NCBI GenBank assembly: GCA_031265725.1
Contig: JAISCH010000044.1
Coordinates: forward strand, 1 to 6,327
Length of the DNA stretch: 6,327 nt
Direction: 5' to 3'
From: Propionibacteriaceae bacterium
Lineage (GTDB): Bacteria; Actinomycetota; Actinomycetes; Propionibacteriales; Propionibacteriaceae
Below the pieces are notes generated by a model, which had not been told where the DNA came from, did no database searches, and worked only from the letters and a program-made list of their open reading frames with translations. Position numbers and translations under genes: made by a program. Numbering within the stretch: position 1 is the first letter of the stretch; the number at the start of each line of letters is the position of its first letter. This document shows positions 1 to 5,175 of the stretch, in pieces.

Positions 1-800
1 TCGACGCCGCCGAAGCTGAGGGCGAGCAATGGCTGGCCGAGCACGGCGTGAGCACGCTCGCTGCGGCCCGCGCTCTCCCCTTGGACCGCCTGCTCGTCGG
101 GAACGACGCCGACGAGGCGGGCACCACGCCGCACCGACCGCCGCTGTTCCGGCCGGTGCTGGACGGCTGGGTGTTCCCGCGCAGCTACGCCGAGACGCTG
201 CAGTTGGGAGCGCAAGCGGATATCCCGGTGATGACTGGCACGAATGCCGACGAGGACGGCGCCGAGCCGCATCCGTTCGTCACCCCGGAATCGTTTCGCG
301 CGCACGCCCGTGCCGAATATGGGGACTTGGCCGACGAATTCCTCTCGCTCTACCCCGCCGACGACGCGCCCAAGTCCGCCAACGCCGCAGCCAGGGAGCT
401 ATCCCGCACTTCCACCTATCTGTGGACACGGCTCTGGGCCGAGCACGCCAGCAGCCTGGTCTACTCCTATTACTGGACGCACGCCGCACCCGGCCCCGAC
501 GCTGAGCTGCGCGGCGCGTTCCACGGCTGCGAGATTTGGTACTTCCTGGACAGCCTGGCCCACACCGACCGGCCCTGGACGGCCGACGACTGGCGCATCG
601 CCGAAACCATGTCCGGCTATGTCGTCCGCTTCGTCACGACCGGCGATCCGAACGGGAGCGGCGCACCCGAGTGGGCACCAGCCGGAGCCGAGCCGCGCAC
701 GATGGAGTTGGGCGACCGCTTCGGCGCGCTGGAGGTCGCCCCACCCGAACGTTTCGACTTCAACCGCAGGTTCCTGGTGAGCCGCCCGCTTTGGAGGTGA
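1..800 (+). CDS. Type-B carboxylesterase, C-terminal part (5' end outside window)
   Basis: Alpha/beta-hydrolase of the carboxylesterase type-B family, which hydrolyses carboxylic ester bonds. The reading frame is open from base 3, so the gene starts upstream; the GTG at 48 has no good ribosome binding site and lies within the protein. The nucleophile-elbow region (G-E-S-A-G) is therefore not visible. Two other landmarks are: TGTNADEDG, whose Glu (codon 252-254) sits where the family's acidic triad residue lies, and GAFHGCEIWYFLDSL, whose His (codon 522-524) matches the catalytic His motif. A downstream TTGDPNG stretch near 639-659 is also typical of the family C-terminus. The stop TGA is at 798-800, four bases before the next gene, which suggests co-transcription. 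The substrate cannot be deduced; para-nitrobenzyl-esterase-like is a common annotation for such proteins. Family assignment is strong, specificity is unknown. Confidence 0.9.
   Translation, partial: DAAEAEGEQWLAEHGVSTLAAARALPLDRLLVGNDADEAGTTPHRPPLFRPVLDGWVFPRSYAETLQLGAQADIPVMTGTNADEDGAEPHPFVTPESFRAHARAEYGDLADEFLSLYPADDAPKSANAAARELSRTSTYLWTRLWAEHASSLVYSYYWTHAAPGPDAELRGAFHGCEIWYFLDSLAHTDRPWTADDWRIAETMSGYVVRFVTTGDPNGSGAPEWAPAGAEPRTMELGDRFGALEVAPPERFDFNRRFLVSRPLWR
793..799 (+). promoter_or_regulatory. Ribosome binding site overlapping the esterase stop
   Basis: GGAGGTG lies 5-7 bases before the ATG at 805 and includes part of the esterase stop codon TGA. This supports the 805 start and suggests translational coupling of the two genes. 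Confidence 0.75.
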
Positions 801-804
801 CGAG

Positions 805-1380
805 ATGACCGAATCCGAATTGTTCTCCATCGTCCGGCAGGAACGGCTCGCCCGTGATCGCGGCGACTGGGACACGTTGGAATCGCTCTACTGGCCAGAC
901 GCGACGGTGCAAGTCACCTGGTTCGCGGGCACCAGCGCTGAATTCGTCGCCATGTCGCGCGCGCGGGCGCGTGTCGGCAACGGCATGCACTCCATCGACC
1001 CGGCCCGCTGCGTGGTCTCCGGAAACCGCGCGCTGGTGGAGAGTCCTGGGCAGATTCTGCTCCGCCCCCGCCTGCATGGCGTCGAATGCGACCTGACCAG
1101 TTGGTGCCGCTTCTTCGCCACTCTGGAACGCCGCGCGGGCCAGTGGCGGATGGCGAGCTTCGACTCGATCTACGTAAAGGACCGCATCGATCCGGTGGCC
1201 GCCCCGCTCCCCGCGTTGGACGCGGACCTGCTCGCCCAGGGGCGTCCGTCCTACCGCCACTTGGCCTATCTGAACCGGCAATCGGGCTACACCGTCCCCG
1301 ACGACCTGCCCGGCGTTGACCGCCCCGACCTGGTGGCCGCCTGCTACGCCGACGCTGAGGCCTGGGTCGCGGCTGGGTAA
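805..1380 (+). CDS. SnoaL/NTF2-like domain protein
   Basis: A 191-aa protein whose first ~125 residues look like a SnoaL-like (nuclear transport factor 2-like) cone fold. A helical start, with residues 11-30 reading like R-x-E-R-L-A-R-D-R-G-D-W-D-T-L, leads into WPDATVQVTWF at 30-40, followed by beta-strand-rich segments 67-90 and 95-123 (TSWCRFFATLERRAGQWRMA). Family members include small polyketide cyclases, dehydratases, ring-hydroxylating dioxygenase small subunits and proteins of unknown role. The fold alone does not give a reaction. The C-terminal ~65 residues (from about 127) are Pro/Asp/Ala-rich and extend beyond the usual 130-140-aa domain; similar tails occur in SnoaL-like proteins linked to aromatic or steroid catabolism. 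The ATG start is set by the strong ribosome binding site at 793-799. It sits four bases after the esterase, so the two probably act in one pathway, perhaps on an ester-containing small molecule (inference). Confidence 0.8.
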   Translation: MTESELFSIVRQERLARDRGDWDTLESLYWPDATVQVTWFAGTSAEFVAMSRARARVGNGMHSIDPARCVVSGNRALVESPGQILLRPRLHGVECDLTSWCRFFATLERRAGQWRMASFDSIYVKDRIDPVAAPLPALDADLLAQGRPSYRHLAYLNRQSGYTVPDDLPGVDRPDLVAACYADAEAWVAAG

Positions 1381-1411
1381 CTATTCCGGAATAGCTATGC
1401 TTCTAATAGCT
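1381..1411. promoter_or_regulatory. Nested palindromes before marR, candidate operator
   Basis: Directly after the SnoaL-like stop, 1381-1394 is a perfect 14-bp palindrome (CTATTCCGGAATAG). It runs into an 8-bp palindrome ATAGCTAT (1391-1398). AGCTAT (1393-1398) is also repeated in inverted form as ATAGCT (1406-1411) after seven bases. MarR-type regulators bind short AT-rich palindromes near their own promoters, so this is a plausible autoregulatory operator. A weak -10-like TATGCT lies at 1396-1401, but no clear -35 was found. The region is AT-rich compared with the flanking genes. The operator role is inferred. Confidence 0.5.
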
Positions 1412-1414
1412 AAA

Positions 1415-1420
1415 AAGGAG
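1415..1420 (+). promoter_or_regulatory. Ribosome binding site that sets the marR GTG start
   Basis: AAGGAG ends six bases before GTG 1427. An upstream in-frame ATG at 1397 lies within the palindromes and has no ribosome binding site, and the longer frame back to 1316 overlaps the SnoaL-like gene. GTG 1427 also yields a standard MarR length. Confidence 0.7.
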
Positions 1421-1426
1421 ATTGCC

Positions 1427-1864
1427 GTGGCCGGGAAGAGACGTTCAGCACAGTTGTCGGAGTTGGCCGAGGTCATAATGAGCGTTTCACGGCGGCTGAA
1501 CGCCGAAGTGCGCAACGATCCCGGAGCCATCCAACTGAGTTCGCTGGAGCGAATGGTGATGCGGTTCATCGACCAGAATCCCGGCACAGCGCCCAGTCGG
1601 CTGGGTCATCGGCTCGGCCTGTGCTCGTCCAACACTTCCACGGCGCTGCGCAGCCTGGAATCACGCGGGCTGGTGGAGCGGGTGGCCGATCCGGAGGACG
1701 GCCGTGGTGTCCGGCTCTACCCCACCCAGCGCGCCAGTGACAACCTGGTGCGAGTCCGTGCCCGCTGGGCCAAACTGCTCGCCCCCCTCGTCCCAGCAGA
1801 TATCGAACTGCGATCCACCCTGACCACCCTGACCGCCTTGGACGAAGCCCTGAACCCCCGCTGA
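1427..1864 (+). CDS. MarR-family transcriptional regulator
   Basis: A 145-aa protein from the GTG start, the usual MarR length. It is expected to bind DNA as a dimer through a winged helix-turn-helix and often responds to small phenolic or lipophilic ligands. Visible parts: an N-terminal dimerisation helix (about residues 8-29), LSSLERMVMRFI (38-48) leading into the fold, the helix-turn-helix at about 57-85 (SRLGHRLGL then STALRSLESRGLVER), the wing at 86-102 with the family-typical D-P-E-D-G-R and V-R-L-Y-P-T, and C-terminal helices 103-145 completing the dimer interface. The gene lies 46 bases after the SnoaL-like stop with palindromes in between, so it may repress itself and the hydrolase genes or be co-transcribed with them. 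The ligand is unknown. Confidence 0.9.
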   Translation: MAGKRRSAQLSELAEVIMSVSRRLNAEVRNDPGAIQLSSLERMVMRFIDQNPGTAPSRLGHRLGLCSSNTSTALRSLESRGLVERVADPEDGRGVRLYPTQRASDNLVRVRARWAKLLAPLVPADIELRSTLTTLTALDEALNPR

Positions 1865-2000
1865 TTATCGGATTGGACCCTGGGGACCAGTCCTTGTTGC
1901 CTCGCTGGGTACGCTGGCGGAAGTGGGTGATGCCTTCGCTAGGGGGAGGAGGCATCCTGACCAATGAGCCGGCCCCTTTAGGGAGTCGTGAGTTGGGCAG
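1865..2000 (+). other. Non-coding leader with hairpin before the amidase gene
   Basis: A 136-base gap between marR and the amidase gene without a credible ORF. GATGCCT (1929-1935) and AGGCATC (1950-1956) form a perfect 7-bp inverted repeat around a 14-base purine-rich loop; smaller pairings such as CCCT/AGGG occur at 1974-1983. No T-run follows the main hairpin, so it is not a classical intrinsic terminator. The amidase ATG at 2001 has only a weak, distant GGGAG (1981-1985), and no convincing promoter was recognised. The leader may hold a structured 5' UTR, but this is uncertain. Confidence 0.35.
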
Positions 2001-2696
2001 ATGAGTGGGACGCGAAAAGGCTGGGCGCTGGCAGCCAGCATAGGGACGGTTCTCGCCATCGTCGTCGCCGCATTCCTCATTCTCAAGCCGGGTGGCAAAA
2101 CTGTGGACCCGGCCGTCACAGCCAGGCGGACAGTCGAAATCCTCGCCGAGCACGGGATCGAGGTCAGCCAGGTGGAGGGGTGGGAGGAACGCCAGGGCTC
2201 CTCCGCTGGCATCCGGCTGGAGCCGGAAGGCGTGGTCGTCCATCACACCGGCTCAGCCTCAACCGACCCCGCACTCGTCACCGAGGGACGGAACGACCTC
2301 CCCGGCCCGCTCGCCAACTGGTTTGTCGACAAATCGGGGAAGGTGTTCCTGATCGCCTCCGGGTATTCCAACAACGCCGGATATGGCGGCAAGGACGCCT
2401 TCGCACAGATCGTGGGCGGCCAGGTGGACCACGAACTTGCCGCTGCGGCAACCGACGGCGACTGGTCAGCCAACTCCCATGCCTGGTCCGTCGAGGCGGA
2501 CGGCCGGGGCAAGTGGCCAAAGAAGACCCGCGCGGCCCTGGTCAAACTCGTAGCAGCCATCCACCAAGCGGAGGGCTGGAAGCATGCCCGGGTCATCGGC
2601 CACAAGGAGCTGACTCGCCGCAAACCCGCCGACCCCGCCGACGATATGGGCAAGTTCCGAAAGGACGTGCTGAAAACGCTGAAGAAGTGGGGCTAA
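2001..2696 (+). CDS. Membrane-anchored N-acetylmuramoyl-L-alanine amidase (Amidase_2/PGRP type)
   Basis: A 231-aa protein predicted to cut the amide bond between N-acetylmuramic acid and L-alanine in peptidoglycan, outside the membrane. After a short basic N-terminus (TRK), residues 8-28 form one hydrophobic segment (signal anchor). The zinc amidase domain spans about 75-212: VVVHHTGS (78-85) gives a His ligand, IGHKE (199-203) gives the second His, and RKPADP (207-212) carries the catalytic-type Lys and an Asp where T7-lysozyme relatives have the third ligand (Cys or Asp). GRNDLPGPLANWFVDKSGKV (96-115) resembles actinophage and actinobacterial lysins. Their usual N/R-A-N-H-A-G here reads S-N-N-A-G (123-127). 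The C-terminal tail is Lys-rich. ATG 2001 is the first in-frame start after a stop at 1989. Its last 18 codons lie in the 57-bp repeat. Phage lysin origin or cell-wall remodelling are both possible. Confidence 0.88.
   Translation: MSGTRKGWALAASIGTVLAIVVAAFLILKPGGKTVDPAVTARRTVEILAEHGIEVSQVEGWEERQGSSAGIRLEPEGVVVHHTGSASTDPALVTEGRNDLPGPLANWFVDKSGKVFLIASGYSNNAGYGGKDAFAQIVGGQVDHELAAAATDGDWSANSHAWSVEADGRGKWPKKTRAALVKLVAAIHQAEGWKHARVIGHKELTRRKPADPADDMGKFRKDVLKTLKKWG
2639..2695 (+). repeat. 57-bp direct repeat, copy A (3' end of the amidase gene)
   Basis: Perfectly identical to 3480-3536, 841 bp downstream in the same orientation. It covers the last 18 sense codons of the amidase gene plus the first two bases of its stop; identity ends exactly at the third stop base (TAA here, TAG in copy B). 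Confidence 0.97.
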
Positions 2697-2700
2697 GTGA

Positions 2701-2760
2701 GTGTTCGAGGAGATCGTCACTCCCTACTTCGCTGCAGGTAAGACCGTCCATCAAGTCAGT
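2701..2760 (+). pseudogene. Remnant of the C-terminus of an AAA-ATPase/PD-(D/E)XK gene
   Basis: Starting five bases after the amidase stop, codons 2722-2757 read PYFAAGKTVHQV. The intact ATPase/nuclease gene to the right has PYLAVGKTVHQV at its residues 511-522 (5092-5127), giving 10 of 12 identical residues and 26 of 36 identical bases by eye. Only this tail is left; the residues before it (FEEIVT) and after it (SQANHR) do not match the paralogue clearly. The same frame continues into the AAA pseudogene that follows. It is probably the scar of a deleted first copy of the ATPase/nuclease gene. The match is short, so chance or a shared motif cannot be fully excluded. Confidence 0.6.
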
Positions 2761-2784
2761 CAAGCTAATCATCGCGCCCTGTTG

Positions 2785-2820
2785 ACAAAACTCGCAAAAG
2801 TAACAAAACTTGCAAAAAGG
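2785..2820 (+). repeat. Two imperfect 18-bp tandem units
   Basis: Units 2785-2802 and 2803-2820 both begin ACAAAACT and share GCAAAA, with 14 of 18 positions equal. In frame they encode TKLAKV and TKLAKR just before the AAA pseudogene start. The stretch is clearly A-rich compared with its surroundings. Confidence 0.6.
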
Positions 2821-2826
2821 GATCTG

Positions 2827-3443
2827 ATGGAAAGAAACCCATTCAAGCCGAGCGCAGGCTCCAACCCACCTTTCCTGGTTGGCCGGGCTGAACTTGTTGA
2901 TGAGTTCATCGAATCCATTATTGTCGTCCCCTGATCCTCTTCCCGACCCGGACCTGCGTGAAGCACTGACTCAGCTCGTAGAACACCTTCAATCGAAGGA
3001 AACCGGATTGCTAGTCACTGTGGACGAGAGCCACCAGAGCCATCGGCGGGTATCCGTTTATGGTTCAACTTGTGGGCTACCAGACTTGGCGCAGAGCCAA
3101 GAATGGGATCATCGACATCGAGCACGTGCGCAACGGCATTGCGGCAGCGCAACAACGTCTCGGGCATCTGGTGCATGCCACGGCACTCCGCGACCTTTCG
3201 CCAATGGACAAGGATTTTCTGCTGGCTATGGCTCAGCATCCAGGCCCGTCAAGAATCAGCGACCTTGCTGACCGGCTAAAGAAGACCACGAGCTACATAT
3301 CGGTGTATAAACAGCGTCTCGTTGAGGCAGGCCTGATTGCAACAGATGATCGGGGGTATGTCGAGTTCGTCGTGCCATATATGCGCGAGTATTTGATTGA
3401 GCACAACACATCAGCCGCAGCTAAGAGACCCCCTGAAGACTAA
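2827..3443 (+). pseudogene. Collapsed AAA ATPase gene (ATP-binding protein with C-terminal winged helix)
   Basis: Three blocks in three frames match, in order, one actinobacterial AAA ATPase family known from memory (usually about 400 aa). Block 1 (2827 to about 2919): ERNPFKPSAGSNPPFLVGR and AELVDEFIESI, the N-terminal signature, ending soon in TGA 2932-2934. Block 2 (about 2930-3040, next frame): PLPDPDLREALTQLVEHLQ and TGLLVTVDESHQ, the Walker B strand with D-E. Block 3 (3045-3443, third frame): GGYPFMVQLVGY, then LSPMDKDFLLAMAQ, a winged helix-turn-helix and VPYMREYLIEH, ending in TAA. The segment with Walker A between blocks 1 and 2, and most of the sensor region between blocks 2 and 3, are missing. 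As an ATPase it must be dead. The ATG at 3060 could still allow a 127-aa winged-helix protein, but the only upstream purine-rich stretch is GGCGGG at 3045-3050. ATG 2827 has AAGGGA ahead of it, the probable original start. Confidence 0.8.
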
Positions 3444-3479
3444 AATTTGTTCGAGTACGCTGCAAACCTGCGAACTACG

Positions 3480-3536
3480 CGACGATATGGGCAAGTTCCG
3501 AAAGGACGTGCTGAAAACGCTGAAGAAGTGGGGCTA
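3480..3536 (+). repeat. 57-bp direct repeat, copy B (orphan amidase gene tail)
   Basis: Exact copy of 2639-2695, ending in TAG and not attached to an amidase gene. Weaker similarity with small gaps seems to continue upstream (GCAAACC at 3462-3468 corresponds to 2620-2626), as if a longer duplicated piece had decayed outside the perfect block. It ends 25 bases before the start of the intact ATPase/nuclease gene. Confidence 0.97.
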
Positions 3537-3546
3537 GGCTAGCAGT

Positions 3547-3553
3547 GGGGGAG
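3547..3553 (+). promoter_or_regulatory. Ribosome binding site of the ATPase/nuclease gene
   Basis: GGGGAGG with eight bases to ATG 3562. It is strong and well placed and supports this start, which also gives the family's usual N-terminus (LPLGIQTFREIVEGGYVYAD). No clear promoter was seen between repeat copy B and this site. Confidence 0.75.
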
Positions 3554-3561
3554 GTTGCCCG

Positions 3562-5175
3562 ATGAGGCCGTTACCGCTGGGGATACAAACGTTCCGCGAG
3601 ATTGTCGAGGGCGGATATGTCTATGCGGACAAGACGTTCGGCATCTACCAGTTGGTCAACAGCAGTAAGTACTTCTTCCTCTCGCGGCCGCGCCGGTTCG
3701 GCAAGTCTCTGCTGATCGACACCATTGCCGAAGCGTTCCTGGGGGCGCGGGAACTCTTCGACGGCTTTTGGCTGGGGCAATCGGACTGGGACTTCATCCC
3801 GCATCCGGTGATCCGGTTCGACTTCACCCAATTCAGCGTGGCCGATCCGGAATCGCTCCGCGTCGGCGTCCTGGCCATGTTGAATAGCCAGGCCTACCAG
3901 GCCGGAGTGAGCATCAACCAGGCCAATCCGGCTGCCGCGTTCAACGATTTGATCTATCTGCTGCGCCAGCAGACGGGCAGGCCGGTGGTAGTGCTGGTCG
4001 ATGAGTACGACAAGCCGATCATCGACCACTTGAATGATCCGGAGCGCGCGCGGGCCAACAGCGACGAGCTCAGCGCGATCTACAGCGTTTTGAAAGGCCA
4101 AGACGCGAATCTGCGGTTCGTCTTCCTGACCGGGGTGTCCAAGTTCACCCGAACCTCCATCTTCTCCAAGCTCAACAACCTCTACGACATCAGCCTGGAC
4201 CCGTATTTCGCCGGAATCTGCGGGATCACCGAAGCGGATTTCGACGCCATCTTCGCTGATCGGCTGGCTGATTACCTCGCCCATGCGAGACAGGTCGGCT
4301 CGGTCAGCCCTTATCAGACGCTGGAACAGGCCCGTGCGGAAGTGTTCAGTTGGTACGGCGGCTACTCCTGGGATGGCCTGACGCAGGTCTTCAACCCATT
4401 CTCACTGCTCAGTTTCTTCAGATCGCGGGAGTTCTACCCATACTGGTACGCCTCCGGCGTGCCACAATTCCTGGTCGCCAGTCTGCTGGACAGGCCGCTG
4501 GACTATGTGAATGTCCAGGGCAAGACGATCACCGAGTTGACCATTGACTCCCGTGACGTGGAGAACGCCACCTTGGAGTCCCTGCTCTTCCAGACTGGGT
4601 TTCTCACCGTCACCGAGGTCAACCTGCTGGCCCGGCCCAAGCAGTACACCCTCGGCTTCCCAAACCTCGAAGTCTCAACGTCGCTTGGTGCCGACTTCTT
4701 GCTGGCATTGGCGCAGGCGACTCCAAGTGTCGACTCCTACTACCAGCAGGTAAGTCGTGCTCTCGACGAGGGCCGTCCGGAATACTTGCAGCAAGCTCTG
4801 GGCGGGCTGTACGCCGCACTCCCCCGCCGACTCCACGACGCCGCTCATGGGAGCTTTTACCATGCTGTGTTCCTGGCCGTCATGCAGTTCGTCGGATTGC
4901 GGGCGATTGGTGAGGTCTCGGTGGCTGGCGGCCGCATTGCTGGCACGATCGAACGACCCAACGGACAGACCTACGTAATCGAGTTCAAACAGGTCAATGT
5001 CACCGCCGCAGACGATGCCGCTGTCACGGTCGCCCTCGACGAGGCCGCAGATCAGGCTTTGCGCCAGATCAATGACCCTGGCTACGCCGTCCCCTATCTA
5101 GCTGTCGGCAAAACCGTCCACCAGGTAGCCGTTGCAGTGACCGAACGCGGACAGGTCTTAGTAAAAACGGCCTAA
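3562..5175 (+). CDS. AAA-ATPase-like protein with C-terminal PD-(D/E)XK nuclease domain (DUF1703 type)
   Basis: A full-length 537-aa cytoplasmic protein of the AAA-ATPase-like/PDDEXK_9 family, often present in many paralogues in host-associated bacteria; its role is not established. Visible parts: the N-terminal G-I-x-x-F-x-x-I and Y-x-D-K-T signature (7-25), a family-typical Walker A variant SRPRRFGKSLL (41-51), Walker B VVVLVDEYDKPI (142-153), FLTGVSKFTRTSIFSKLNNL (188-207), GITEADF (221-227), WYGGYSWDG (264-272) and FNPFSLLSFF (277-286). The C-terminal domain begins near FYHAVFLAVM (432-441); its YVIEFK (471-476) supplies the E-x-K of the nuclease core. The usual G-R-x-D reads GRIA (457-460), so the metal-binding Asp appears replaced by Ala and nuclease activity may be lost. 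A decayed paralogue tail lies upstream at 2722-2757, and an orphan amidase tail directly precedes the gene. It converges with the RCC1-like gene, overlapping by four bases. Confidence 0.9.
   Translation: MRPLPLGIQTFREIVEGGYVYADKTFGIYQLVNSSKYFFLSRPRRFGKSLLIDTIAEAFLGARELFDGFWLGQSDWDFIPHPVIRFDFTQFSVADPESLRVGVLAMLNSQAYQAGVSINQANPAAAFNDLIYLLRQQTGRPVVVLVDEYDKPIIDHLNDPERARANSDELSAIYSVLKGQDANLRFVFLTGVSKFTRTSIFSKLNNLYDISLDPYFAGICGITEADFDAIFADRLADYLAHARQVGSVSPYQTLEQARAEVFSWYGGYSWDGLTQVFNPFSLLSFFRSREFYPYWYASGVPQFLVASLLDRPLDYVNVQGKTITELTIDSRDVENATLESLLFQTGFLTVTEVNLLARPKQYTLGFPNLEVSTSLGADFLLALAQATPSVDSYYQQVSRALDEGRPEYLQQALGGLYAALPRRLHDAAHGSFYHAVFLAVMQFVGLRAIGEVSVAGGRIAGTIERPNGQTYVIEFKQVNVTAADDAAVTVALDEAADQALRQINDPGYAVPYLAVGKTVHQVAVAVTERGQVLVKTA

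Noticed and set aside
29..780. Other open frames across the esterase region on both strands (29-505, 244-780, 280-489, 399-875)
   Set aside because: Arg/Pro/Ala-rich translations typical of shadow frames in GC-rich DNA; the esterase frame has recognisable family motifs.
1865..2000. Cyclic di-AMP (ydaO-type) riboswitch before the amidase gene
   Set aside because: Context and pieces such as GGGGACC and GGGTGAT are suggestive, but the conserved C-A-G-C-T-A-A-C-C type core was not found.
1566..2246. Long - strand frames over marR and the amidase leader
   Set aside because: No family motif, compositional shadow of GC-rich coding sequence, and they oppose two well-supported genes.
1988..2785. Long + strand frame over the amidase gene
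   Set aside because: Arg/Gly/Pro-rich translation in a different frame from the amidase, which has zinc-site motifs and a membrane anchor.
2782..2810. TTGACA at 2782-2787 as a -35 box
   Set aside because: No acceptable -10 at 16-18 bases; it falls in an A-rich tandem repeat that would give such matches by chance.
2696..3536. Insertion sequence or integrative element between the 57-bp repeats
   Set aside because: No transposase or integrase motif and no terminal inverted repeats seen; the content is decayed AAA-type genes. An att-like origin stays only as an alternative in the findings.
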